Shown: one piece after another, positions 14,166 through 20,829 of the stretch
Numbering within the stretch: the first letter of the stretch is position 1
Layout: every line of letters starts with the position of its first letter
Source of the DNA: a virus
DNA length: 20,829 nucleotides
Virus record (IMG/VR): IMGVR_UViG_3300010370_000302
Span: 1 to 20,829 of that record
Direction: 5' to 3' (one strand)
The notes under the pieces: model-generated
The model's database searches: none
Told to the model about the DNA's origin: nothing
Seen by the model: only the letters and a program-made list of their open reading frames with translations
Translations under genes and position numbers: made by a program

Positions 14166-16329
14166 CGCACATCCTTTCTATAGATTTGAAAAGGCATGGA
14201 ATGCCGGATTTTACCCAGATAATCAGATAGTATCTGACATTCTGAATGAATTAAATCTGTCACTGACCTCATCACTGCCAACCATAGCAGTGGTAGGCAC
14301 TACAACAATCTATCAGCTGCGTAATTCGGTGCAGCAGGCTGTTGATGTTTACAATGCCTCTCCAATATTCGGAGAGCTTGTGGTTGACATGACTACTGCA
14401 CCTGATCCTCCGCTATGGGAGTATCACATCTATATACGCAATACTTCACTTTATCAAGTTGACAATAGCCAGATTCTTGAAGTCTATGGCAACTTCAATA
14501 ACACCACCAAGGTCATCACTTCAGCTAACATAGCAGCCTTCACTCCCGGCAGTTACTCAGGCACATTTGCTGCCCCATTAATTGCGGAAGAGCTAAAGGT
14601 AAAGGAGGCACTTAATGTGGTTAGCCTTAATGGCTCTGCTATCTTCCCGATTACCTACTCATTTGACCCATTGACTAACATAGCAACTTCTGGCCTAGCC
14701 AGGGGAAGCAATTGGCAGCTGCTCAATGATGAGATTAGCAGACTCCCTGCACCAACTGCACCTTACGAAAATCAAAGGCTATTCAGTCTGCCTCAGCTAA
14801 ACGGTGATGACAGCTATGTCCTGACCATCATGGACAGAATTATTGAGGCTAGTCTTAGTGATACTGACTGGACTAATTCGGTGCTAGCTACTTACTACAC
14901 ATTTGCAGCCAATGAGCCTGATGGCTGGATATTCAGCGTAAGCTCACCAGCATTTACTACCTATAGAAGAGCGCAGTTTACTTTCACCGATACTGGCAGA
15001 AGGAAGTTCATTCTGGTAGGCAGGCTGGATGGTCAATGGCTCTGGCAAAGGTTTGTTAGTGATCTAGCCGGAGGTGGTGCTGACTTCCTTACACTATACT
15101 CAGAGACTACTCCTTTGCCTTATGAACCTTATCAGGCTGGCAGATGGCTCTATGAATACTCCACCTATGACCTTGAGCAAGTAGAGTTCACATCAGGCTG
15201 TTATGTATCTCCTGAGTTCTATGCCATGCCGGCAAAGCCGGGAGACCAATGGCAGTTCAATGTAGTAGATGGCAACACGGAAGGCATAGTAAATGCCTTG
15301 GTTGGATTATTTACTGAGGAAGGTCAATTAGTCCAGCAGATAGGCACAGCTACCCTTCCAGATGATTGCAATAACACTCAGATGCAGGCATCAGTGACTA
15401 TTCCAAGTAAGACAGGCTGCTACCGGATGGGTCTGTATAACATAGGCACAGATGGTGGAGCAACTACATGCGAACTTGTGTTTAATTATCTCCTTGATGG
15501 TGGGGTTAATAATTATGTTGACCAGATAAATGAGAACTATGAGCTGCAATACTATTCATTTGCCCTGTTTGATGGCACTAACTATAGCCAAGTATACTCA
15601 ATACAAGTGCCTCCTGTAATTACTGGAGGCTTCACTCCGCAAGACATTGCAGACTGGAGCAACACAATTCCGGGCATGGTATGTGTCTATGATGAGGAGG
15701 GAGACACAATGGAGTGGACATGGACAGTGACAGTGGCCTGCAACACTAACTTCACCATGCGTAACTACATTATGGATGGTGATGGCAATGTGATTGATGG
15801 GCAATTCAGCACCGAATACCAGATGTGCATCTGTGAAGAGCCAGATGCAAGCCTATATGAACTTTATTCACTAAGCAACATAATTAACATTGATGCCTCT
15901 GACTGCTTCAGCACTATGCTGGAGTATTGGTCAGACAGCATCAGCATAGCAGAGGGATTTGAGTACACCGGAGGATGGAAGCAGAAGGTAAGGCTAGGCA
16001 TCAATGGTGGAGGGGCAAAGCCTCAGATAGAAGAGAGCCTATATAGGCAAAGCAATGGAGTCCATAGAAGGCCACAATCAAAGCAGGATTTATCCTTAGA
16101 TTTGCATACTGATTTTCTCGATGAGGCCACTCAGCTTGCTCTTGTCGATGCCACCCGGCATAGCTATCTGATATGGGAGGGAAAGTCAATCTTTGTGAAC
16201 GGTGACATTGAGGTAGCCACCACCCAAGACTTCACTACACAAAGTTCATTTGAGACTTTATCTCAAGTAAAGTTTCAGGCACTACTTCAGGGCTTTCAGC
16301 CCAAAAATTCAAGTTGTTTGAATTGCTAA
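14158..16329 (+). CDS. Large virion protein, probable baseplate or tail-tip component
   Basis: The 723-residue product has no signal peptide and is rich in Thr, Ser, Asn, Trp and Tyr, consistent with beta-structured virion proteins. Sub-regions include a region with NSAVLATYYTF-like segments (about 230-330), an Ig/jelly-roll-like part (about 400-470), and a C-terminal domain (about 595-723) with a TDFLDEATQLALVDATRHSY motif ending NSSCLNC. No named family is recognised. Its place between the fiber gene and the tail-tube candidate suggests a baseplate or tail-tip role. It overlaps the preceding small gene by 8 bp, so the start at 14158 is the first ATG available. Confidence 0.7.
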   Translation: MGNAHPFYRFEKAWNAGFYPDNQIVSDILNELNLSLTSSLPTIAVVGTTTIYQLRNSVQQAVDVYNASPIFGELVVDMTTAPDPPLWEYHIYIRNTSLYQVDNSQILEVYGNFNNTTKVITSANIAAFTPGSYSGTFAAPLIAEELKVKEALNVVSLNGSAIFPITYSFDPLTNIATSGLARGSNWQLLNDEISRLPAPTAPYENQRLFSLPQLNGDDSYVLTIMDRIIEASLSDTDWTNSVLATYYTFAANEPDGWIFSVSSPAFTTYRRAQFTFTDTGRRKFILVGRLDGQWLWQRFVSDLAGGGADFLTLYSETTPLPYEPYQAGRWLYEYSTYDLEQVEFTSGCYVSPEFYAMPAKPGDQWQFNVVDGNTEGIVNALVGLFTEEGQLVQQIGTATLPDDCNNTQMQASVTIPSKTGCYRMGLYNIGTDGGATTCELVFNYLLDGGVNNYVDQINENYELQYYSFALFDGTNYSQVYSIQVPPVITGGFTPQDIADWSNTIPGMVCVYDEEGDTMEWTWTVTVACNTNFTMRNYIMDGDGNVIDGQFSTEYQMCICEEPDASLYELYSLSNIINIDASDCFSTMLEYWSDSISIAEGFEYTGGWKQKVRLGINGGGAKPQIEESLYRQSNGVHRRPQSKQDLSLDLHTDFLDEATQLALVDATRHSYLIWEGKSIFVNGDIEVATTQDFTTQSSFETLSQVKFQALLQGFQPKNSSCLNC

Positions 16330-16333
16330 AACT

Positions 16334-17215
16334 ATGTCAATTTTCTCATTAACATGCCCCGATGTAGGGTGCTATCAGAACTTCCTCTGTGACCCAGAGT
16401 TTCAGAATAAGATTGTGGCGGTGGCTTATGTTCGTAAGTCTGCTGCCCTCACTGCTCAAGAGAAGTCTACTGCTGACCTTTGGATAGCAGCTCTCTATGA
16501 CCGTTACCTGAATGGCGAGGCTTACCTTGTATTCAATACCAGCGGTGAAAAGCCAAAACCTGAGACAGCTACTGTAGCTGGTAGGGGTATGCAGAACACT
16601 AAAGCTCTTGCAAAAACTCACACGCTGACCTATCAGGACATGCAGGGAGTTGTGCAGAACAATGTTCAGTTCTACAATGACATACTTGCTACTGCTCAGA
16701 ACTTCGACTTCTACTATTTCACTCCTGGTCGCATCTGGGATGCCTCTGGTTACTATGTGACTGTTATCGGTGATCCTATCATCACTGCTGACCTGAACAC
16801 TTATCAGATGGCTGAAGTGTCAGTAAACTGGGTTAGCAAGGTGAATCCATTGCCTTATGAGTTCGACACCGACACCTTCCTAGAAGGTCTGTATTACATC
16901 ATCTCTACCAATTACAATGGTAATAATGGATTTACTTGGACATCCGACTGCAGTAACCCACAAACTGCTGAGTTCTCAGCTGTGCTGAATGTAGGTGCTA
17001 TCTCTGGTGCGCCAGCTTTGGTGTGGTCAATTGATGCAGTAGCCGGAAGTGATGACATTACTCAGATTAATCTGGCAATTGATTCAGCAACTGGTGACCT
17101 GACTTGGAATCCTAATGGTTACATTGGAACTTATACCTTTGTGGTAACGGTTACCAATGGTTTTGGCTGTGTATTCGGTCAGCAGGAAGTTACTATCACT
17201 GTACTTTGCGACTAA
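16334..17215 (+). CDS. Putative major tail (tube) protein with C-terminal Ig-like domain
   Basis: The 293-residue protein has a compact N-terminal domain (about 1-180) and a C-terminal Ig-like or cadherin-like domain (about 210-293) with LVWSIDAVAG, DSATGDLTWNPNGYIGTYTF and a VTVTNGFGC strand. Tail-tube proteins in siphophages often carry such decorative Ig-like domains. Codon use in this gene looks somewhat different from neighbours, with more ACC, GGT and CTG, as expected for an abundant protein. Assignment as tube protein is therefore inference from size, domain layout and position. A decoration or capsid protein cannot be excluded. It lies 4 bp after the previous stop and 5 bp before the portal gene. 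Confidence 0.55.
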   Translation: MSIFSLTCPDVGCYQNFLCDPEFQNKIVAVAYVRKSAALTAQEKSTADLWIAALYDRYLNGEAYLVFNTSGEKPKPETATVAGRGMQNTKALAKTHTLTYQDMQGVVQNNVQFYNDILATAQNFDFYYFTPGRIWDASGYYVTVIGDPIITADLNTYQMAEVSVNWVSKVNPLPYEFDTDTFLEGLYYIISTNYNGNNGFTWTSDCSNPQTAEFSAVLNVGAISGAPALVWSIDAVAGSDDITQINLAIDSATGDLTWNPNGYIGTYTFVVTVTNGFGCVFGQQEVTITVLCD

Positions 17216-17220
17216 AATAA

Positions 17221-19203
17221 ATGGAAGAGATAATCGGGGTACTACTATCTAAGTTGCTTGACCGTGAGATTCGGGAAGGCAGGCACGATTACATTGAAGA
17301 GGCTAGAGAAAAGGCAGAAGAGCTGGAGTATCACTTCGAGAATGAGTACCCCGAGAAGCTCTTAATAACTCAGCATCCGAGTGAAGAGCCTTGGATGAGG
17401 GAGTACAGGAGGAAGAGATGGCAAGCTCCTACCACTACTGCCACCGGAAGAGTTTATACCTTCCTGCAAAAGATTCAGCAGGCTGATGACTTTAAGATCA
17501 AGTTTGAATCTGACTTCCAAAAGACAGGCATAGCAGAGCGCATAGGTCTCAATGACAACACTCTAGAGTACTATGTGGAGGAAGAGTTGCCAAAAACTGG
17601 TAGCCTGGAGAAGTGGCTATTTAATGTCTTCCTGAAGACCTATCTGATGGATGCAAATGCCATAGTAGTAACATTGCCAGACTATGATGACTTCATTGAA
17701 GACCCTAACAGTACCACTACCCTTGACTGGTCAAGACCTTACCCTCACATTATTGAGTCAGAAGACCTGATTTGGGAAGGTGAGGATTATGTCATCATAG
17801 AGGCTGAGGAGTATGTAGACATGAACCGTAAGAAGTGGGATCAATTCTTCTGCGTGACCACCCAAGGTCTGGTGTTGTTCAGGCAAGTCAATAGCTATAC
17901 CTATGACCAGCCATTTCAGGTCTTCATTCTGCCTTATGAGTTTGGCTATCTGCCTGTCTGTAAAGTAGGCAACATCATCTATGAGGAGGAGGATGGTCAA
18001 TTAGTTTATGATTCGGTACTTGCTCCTTGCCTTCCGGCATGGAATGAGGTACTATTTAGGACTGATGACCTGAACATACTTTGGGCAATGCATGCCCTGC
18101 CTCAGAAGTGGGCATTGAAGATGTCCCCTTGTAAGACCTGCAATGGCACAGGCATTAGGACTAACCGAAAGGAGGAGAAGGTAAGCTGTAATGATTGCTC
18201 TGGCTCTGGTAGAGCAAGCAGCTCACCATTCGGATTGATGGAGATTAACATTGACCGGGTCAGTGCAATTAATCCTAACCCACAGATACCACCAGTGCCT
18301 CCAGCTGGTTACATTGAGAGACCTACTGATACAGTCAGGCTATTCCAGGAAGACATCATACAAAAGGAGTTTCAAGGCTTTAAGGCTATAGGACTAGAGA
18401 TACTTAGCCAGATACCCATAGCTCAGTCAGGAATTGCTAAGGAGTATGACCGAAAGGAGCTGAACACCTTCTGCTTCTCTGTTTCGGTACATCTTGCTAG
18501 CATTTATCGCAAGATAAGCTACTATATCATGTATCAGAGGTACAACACTCTGTTCATGTCTGGCTTAATGGATGCGGACAAAGTCAAGGCAGCACTGCCA
18601 TCCATCACAGTGCCTACTGACTTTGACATCATGACCACCGAAATGGTCGGTGAGCAGCTTAATAAGGCTATTTCTGGCAAGTTCAATCCACTAATTATAG
18701 CCGGAATTGAGATGGATTATGTTGAGAAGTTGTATGGTGAGAATTCGATGAAGAAGACCTACCTAAAGCTACTAAGCAGCCTTGATCCATTGCCATTCAA
18801 GACCACCGATGAGAAGACAGTGTTGCTATCCAGCAATGGATGTACTCAATTAGACTACATTCTAAGTGCTAATCTTGCAGCATTTGTCATGCAAAAGGTC
18901 GAAGAAGACCCCTATTGGTATGATAAACCATTCAGCGAGCAGCAGGCTGATGTCTATGCTATGGCAGAGGAGAAGCAGGCACAGATAAAGTCAGGCATTG
19001 TTCCGTTAATGCCTGATGTGCCAACCGATATGCCAGCTGATAATCCAGATGAAGCAGAAGCAATGCCTCAAGATCAACTTGGCAAGCTCCCTTTAGCTAT
19101 ACAACAGCTGTCCAATGCTGCTGATAAGGCATCAAAGCTGGGCAATACCAAGCTTTTTGACAAGCTAAATGCTAAGATTGACTCTCTGATTAAGCAGATT
19201 TAA
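17221..19203 (+). CDS. Portal protein with DnaJ-like zinc-knuckle insertion
   Basis: The 660-residue protein has the length and layout of a phage portal: N-terminal charged helices, a beta-rich wing (about 140-300), the long stem/clip helices with DTVRLFQEDIIQKEFQGFKA and SGIAKEYDRKELNTF (about 368-432), and a Pro/Asp-rich C-terminal linker before a short helical end. An unusual insertion at about residues 304-330 contains CKTCNGTG and CNDCSGSG, two CxxCxGxG modules. The portal forms the dodecameric DNA channel at one capsid vertex and pairs with TerL. Identification rests on architecture and on the adjacent MuF-like gene with a TAATG overlap. The portal normally follows terL directly; here tail genes intervene. 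Confidence 0.75.
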   Translation: MEEIIGVLLSKLLDREIREGRHDYIEEAREKAEELEYHFENEYPEKLLITQHPSEEPWMREYRRKRWQAPTTTATGRVYTFLQKIQQADDFKIKFESDFQKTGIAERIGLNDNTLEYYVEEELPKTGSLEKWLFNVFLKTYLMDANAIVVTLPDYDDFIEDPNSTTTLDWSRPYPHIIESEDLIWEGEDYVIIEAEEYVDMNRKKWDQFFCVTTQGLVLFRQVNSYTYDQPFQVFILPYEFGYLPVCKVGNIIYEEEDGQLVYDSVLAPCLPAWNEVLFRTDDLNILWAMHALPQKWALKMSPCKTCNGTGIRTNRKEEKVSCNDCSGSGRASSSPFGLMEINIDRVSAINPNPQIPPVPPAGYIERPTDTVRLFQEDIIQKEFQGFKAIGLEILSQIPIAQSGIAKEYDRKELNTFCFSVSVHLASIYRKISYYIMYQRYNTLFMSGLMDADKVKAALPSITVPTDFDIMTTEMVGEQLNKAISGKFNPLIIAGIEMDYVEKLYGENSMKKTYLKLLSSLDPLPFKTTDEKTVLLSSNGCTQLDYILSANLAAFVMQKVEEDPYWYDKPFSEQQADVYAMAEEKQAQIKSGIVPLMPDVPTDMPADNPDEAEAMPQDQLGKLPLAIQQLSNAADKASKLGNTKLFDKLNAKIDSLIKQI

Positions 19204-20066
19204 TGGCTGCACAGCAGGACATTATTGAGAAAATACAGAAGCTACAGCTGGCAATTGAAAGCCGGATGGGCAATGCCCTTCCAAAGGTCTTTGAAAAGCT
19301 ATCTCAGCAAGTAATTGACCTGGCAAGTGAGCTTTCTCTTGACTCAAAAGACCGGGCAAAGACAATTAAGCAGCTAATAAAGCTCAAGCAGGACATTGCT
19401 GACACCATAATTAATAACCCTACCTACCAGACACAGGTAGCTGAGGTGCTGGCTGGATTCAATCTGCTGGCTACCTACAGCAATGAGTTTATAACCGAGT
19501 CAATAGGCGCATTTAAGCCTAAAACAGAACTATACAAGGCCATTCTGGAGGCTAACATAGCCACTACCAAGGATGCCCTGCTAGGTGCTGGCATCAGGGA
19601 GAACTTTGGCACAGCCATTCAGGAGGTGCTGAAGGATAACATAGCCGGAGTAGGCACACGCACCGAACTTAATAAGACCTTACGAAAGTTTATCGAAGGC
19701 ACTCCAGAGGAAGCTCCATTTCTAAACCGATACATCAAGCAGACTACCAATGATGCTGTGATGACATTCAATTCAGAGTACATTCAGACCATTAGTGATG
19801 ATCTTGGTGTAGAATACTACCTTTATGCAGGCACATTGATAGCTGATTCAAGGCCATTCTGCGAGGCCAGAGCTGGCAGATACTTCACCAAGGAAGAGGT
19901 GCAGAAGTGGGCAGACCTTAAGAACTGGGATGGTCGAATGAAAGGCACTAACAGCACCACCATCTTTACCTACCGAGGTGGCTATAATTGCCGGCATCAG
20001 CTATGGCCTGTAAGCCAGGAGCAGTATGAGGCTGCAAAGGAGAAGGGCAGAGCTGGCCTGAAGTAA
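19203..20066 (+). CDS. MuF-like minor head protein
   Basis: The N-terminal two-thirds (about residues 1-200) are helical. The C-terminal part has the SPP1 gp7/Mu F signature: ADSRPFCEARAGRYFTKEEV at about 214-233, WDG near 242-244, and the terminal RGGYNCRHQLWPV at 258-270. Such proteins bind the portal or enter the capsid during head assembly and infection. The start overlaps the portal stop by 1 bp (TAATGG), the common portal-MuF coupling. The gene ends 7 bp before the stop of a gene on the opposite strand. No toxin-like C-terminal extension is present, so this is a bare MuF domain protein of typical size. Confidence 0.85.
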   Translation: MAAQQDIIEKIQKLQLAIESRMGNALPKVFEKLSQQVIDLASELSLDSKDRAKTIKQLIKLKQDIADTIINNPTYQTQVAEVLAGFNLLATYSNEFITESIGAFKPKTELYKAILEANIATTKDALLGAGIRENFGTAIQEVLKDNIAGVGTRTELNKTLRKFIEGTPEEAPFLNRYIKQTTNDAVMTFNSEYIQTISDDLGVEYYLYAGTLIADSRPFCEARAGRYFTKEEVQKWADLKNWDGRMKGTNSTTIFTYRGGYNCRHQLWPVSQEQYEAAKEKGRAGLK

Positions 20067-20071
20067 CTTCA

Positions 20072-20105
20072 CCCTACTTTTTCTCCCGATAAGCAATAAG
20101 TAGGG
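20072..20105. repeat. Inverted repeat at the convergent gene junction
   Basis: CCCTACTT (20072-20079) and AAGTAGGG (20098-20105) are perfect 8-bp arms around an 18-nt loop, covering the stop codon of the leftward nuclease gene. It could form a hairpin in transcripts of either direction but lacks a T tract, so it is not a clear terminator. Confidence 0.4.
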
Positions 20106-20574
20106 AGATGGGTTTTAGATGCCTTTGCTCAATGACATTTCGGAGGCCATAGCCTAAGTTCTGCTGAACCATTACAGCAGCCATGCTAGCCTTCCTTATG
20201 TAGCCTTTCAGGATGACCTCTGACTGATCCTCAATTGCCCAGCATAGGATGTAGACATCAGCCTTTAGCTCATCATTCAGATTGAATACCAGCCTTCCTG
20301 TCTTGTACTTTGTAGTCTTTACATCTAGGTTATACTCATCCATCATCAGGTCTGTGCCTCCATCACCATCCAAACCACAGCTCATATCCATTGGAATTCT
20401 AAGAGCCTTAGATACTGCATATTCACCCATGACACCTAGCATGTCAGCAGTCTGCTGGTCATTGCCCCAGTGCTGCTTGTATCTGTTGGGATTAGCCTGA
20501 TCTTTGAGAAAGTGCCTGCCTTTGGCAAGCACTCGGAGCAGCTCCATTTCTCTGGCAGTAAAGGTTATCTTCAA
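20074..20574 (-). CDS. PD-(D/E)XK-like nuclease, leftward
   Basis: The 166-residue protein has a restriction-endonuclease-like layout. A helix carries GVMGEYAVSKAL with Glu51, then GGTDL with Asp75, then a strand with LDVKTT giving the D-x-K pair Asp84/Lys86, and further strands VFNL and DVYILCWAI. These match the E...D...DxK active-site pattern of PD-(D/E)XK nucleases. The substrate is unknown; roles in recombination, host DNA breakdown or modification defence are all possible. The start is a TTG at 20574, as no in-frame ATG or GTG exists upstream before the promoter-like element. The gene is on the strand opposite to its virion-gene neighbours and has its own promoter core (TACTTTTG). Confidence 0.7.
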   Translation of the reverse strand: MKITFTAREMELLRVLAKGRHFLKDQANPNRYKQHWGNDQQTADMLGVMGEYAVSKALRIPMDMSCGLDGDGGTDLMMDEYNLDVKTTKYKTGRLVFNLNDELKADVYILCWAIEDQSEVILKGYIRKASMAAVMVQQNLGYGLRNVIEQRHLKPISLLIAYREKK

Positions 20575-20590
20575 GGCGCATAGAGGATTA

Positions 20591-20598
20591 CAAAAGTA
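20591..20598 (-). promoter_or_regulatory. Candidate -7 element for the leftward nuclease gene
   Basis: On the minus strand it reads TACTTTTG, matching TAnnTTTG, 16 nt upstream of the TTG start. The extended 12-mer CACTTACTTTTG is identical to the one before the other leftward gene (137-126). Confidence 0.5.
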
Positions 20599-20622
20599 AG
20601 TGATAATAAACGATATTTGAGC

Positions 20623-20745
20623 ATGAAAAAAGCAAAGGAGTCACAAGTAAAGGTCAGCTTCGGCAAGCGCAGAGAGGGCAAGCACCGAAAGTCAAGGAGG
20701 CCAAAGGAGGGCAGGCAGAAGAAGTATAGAGGTCAGGGTAGATAA
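20623..20745 (+). CDS. Small basic protein, 40 residues
   Basis: The frame begins MKKAKESQVKVSFGKRREGK and ends KKYRGQGR. About half of the residues are Lys, Arg or His and there are no acidic clusters, so it probably binds nucleic acid. No family is recognised. A GATATTTG, one base from TAnnTTTG, precedes the ATG by 4 nt. It is divergent from the leftward nuclease gene. Confidence 0.55.
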   Translation: MKKAKESQVKVSFGKRREGKHRKSRRPKEGRQKKYRGQGR

Positions 20746-20774
20746 TGTAAAGTAATTACCTAACTATTTGTAAA

Positions 20775-20829
20775 ATGGCAGAACCTAAGTTCAAAACTAA
20801 GGTCAATGGCAAGACCGTCAAGTTCGGTG
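20775..20829 (+). CDS. Partial gene, N-terminal 18 codons
   Basis: An ATG at 20775 opens a frame starting MAEPKFKTKVNGKTVKFG that runs off the window. The residues are basic and the A-rich segment TTTGTAAAA precedes the start, like other starts here. Too short to assign. Confidence 0.45.
   Translation, partial: MAEPKFKTKVNGKTVKFG

Noticed and set aside
12241-16329. A diversity-generating retroelement or hypervariable repeat around the fiber gene
   Set aside because: No reverse transcriptase, template repeat or near-identical copy of the fiber 3' end is visible in the window.
17133-17140. TACCTTTG resembling a -7 promoter element (also near 5240)
   Set aside because: These lie inside coding sequence with no start codon nearby or -33 box; the string is frequent in coding Tyr/Thr-Phe contexts, so chance is likely.
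17204-17220. TACTTTG before the portal gene as a promoter
   Set aside because: It has one base too few between TA and TTTG to match TAnnTTTG and falls inside the end of the previous gene.
1-20829. tRNA genes, CRISPR arrays, insertion sequences, integrase and attachment sites
   Set aside because: No cloverleaf-like sequences, regularly spaced repeats, terminal inverted repeats with transposase, or integrase motifs were seen; lysogeny can be neither shown nor excluded from this window.

Overview
The window is a contiguous piece of a tailed double-stranded DNA phage or prophage, most likely a siphovirus-like phage of a Bacteroidota host. The host inference rests on three things. Candidate promoters match the Bacteroidota -7 element TAnnTTTG, and one has a TTTG box 19 nt upstream. 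Most genes start without a clear Shine-Dalgarno sequence, many through ATGA or TAATG overlaps. Several protein architectures (DUF6291-like replication protein, TMP_2-type tape measure, PBSX-type terminase) are typical of such phages. No integrase, tRNA, rRNA, transposase or CRISPR array is visible, and the window is cut inside a gene at both ends.

Layout. Positions 1-107 hold the start of a leftward gene, divergent from the main rightward block. Positions 148-1495 carry a VRR-NUC nuclease, a SAM-dependent methyltransferase and two small membrane proteins. Positions 1476-1642 are a regulatory stretch: a good Bacteroidota promoter, a structured leader, a 31-codon overlapping ORF and a long hairpin with a T8 tail. 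Positions 1643-3633 are replication (DUF6291-like protein with a VDVDVD linker, DnaB-type helicase), followed by two small genes. Positions 4069-5861 are the packaging motor (TerS, TerL). Positions 5842-7329 contain a Cys-rich protein, a membrane protein and a probable tail-assembly chaperone with a T9 slippery site. A terminator and promoter follow, then the tape measure protein (7411-9900), a second terminator/promoter pair, large tail or baseplate proteins and a fiber-like protein (9974-16329), a putative tail-tube protein with an Ig-like domain, the portal protein (17221-19203) and a MuF-like minor head protein (19203-20066). A leftward PD-(D/E)XK-like nuclease gene converges on the head genes. 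A small basic protein and a truncated gene close the window.

How it works together. The left block modifies, processes and replicates DNA. TerS/TerL package it through the portal. The chaperone and tape measure build the tail, and the proteins from 9974 to 16329 form its distal end and adsorption apparatus. Lying between TerL and the portal, the tail genes are in an unusual order. The two leftward genes share an identical 12-bp promoter core and may be co-regulated. The most interesting observations are the probable programmed -1 frameshift before the tape measure gene, the promoter/leader/terminator-like module before the replication genes, and a DnaJ-type zinc-knuckle insertion in the portal protein.
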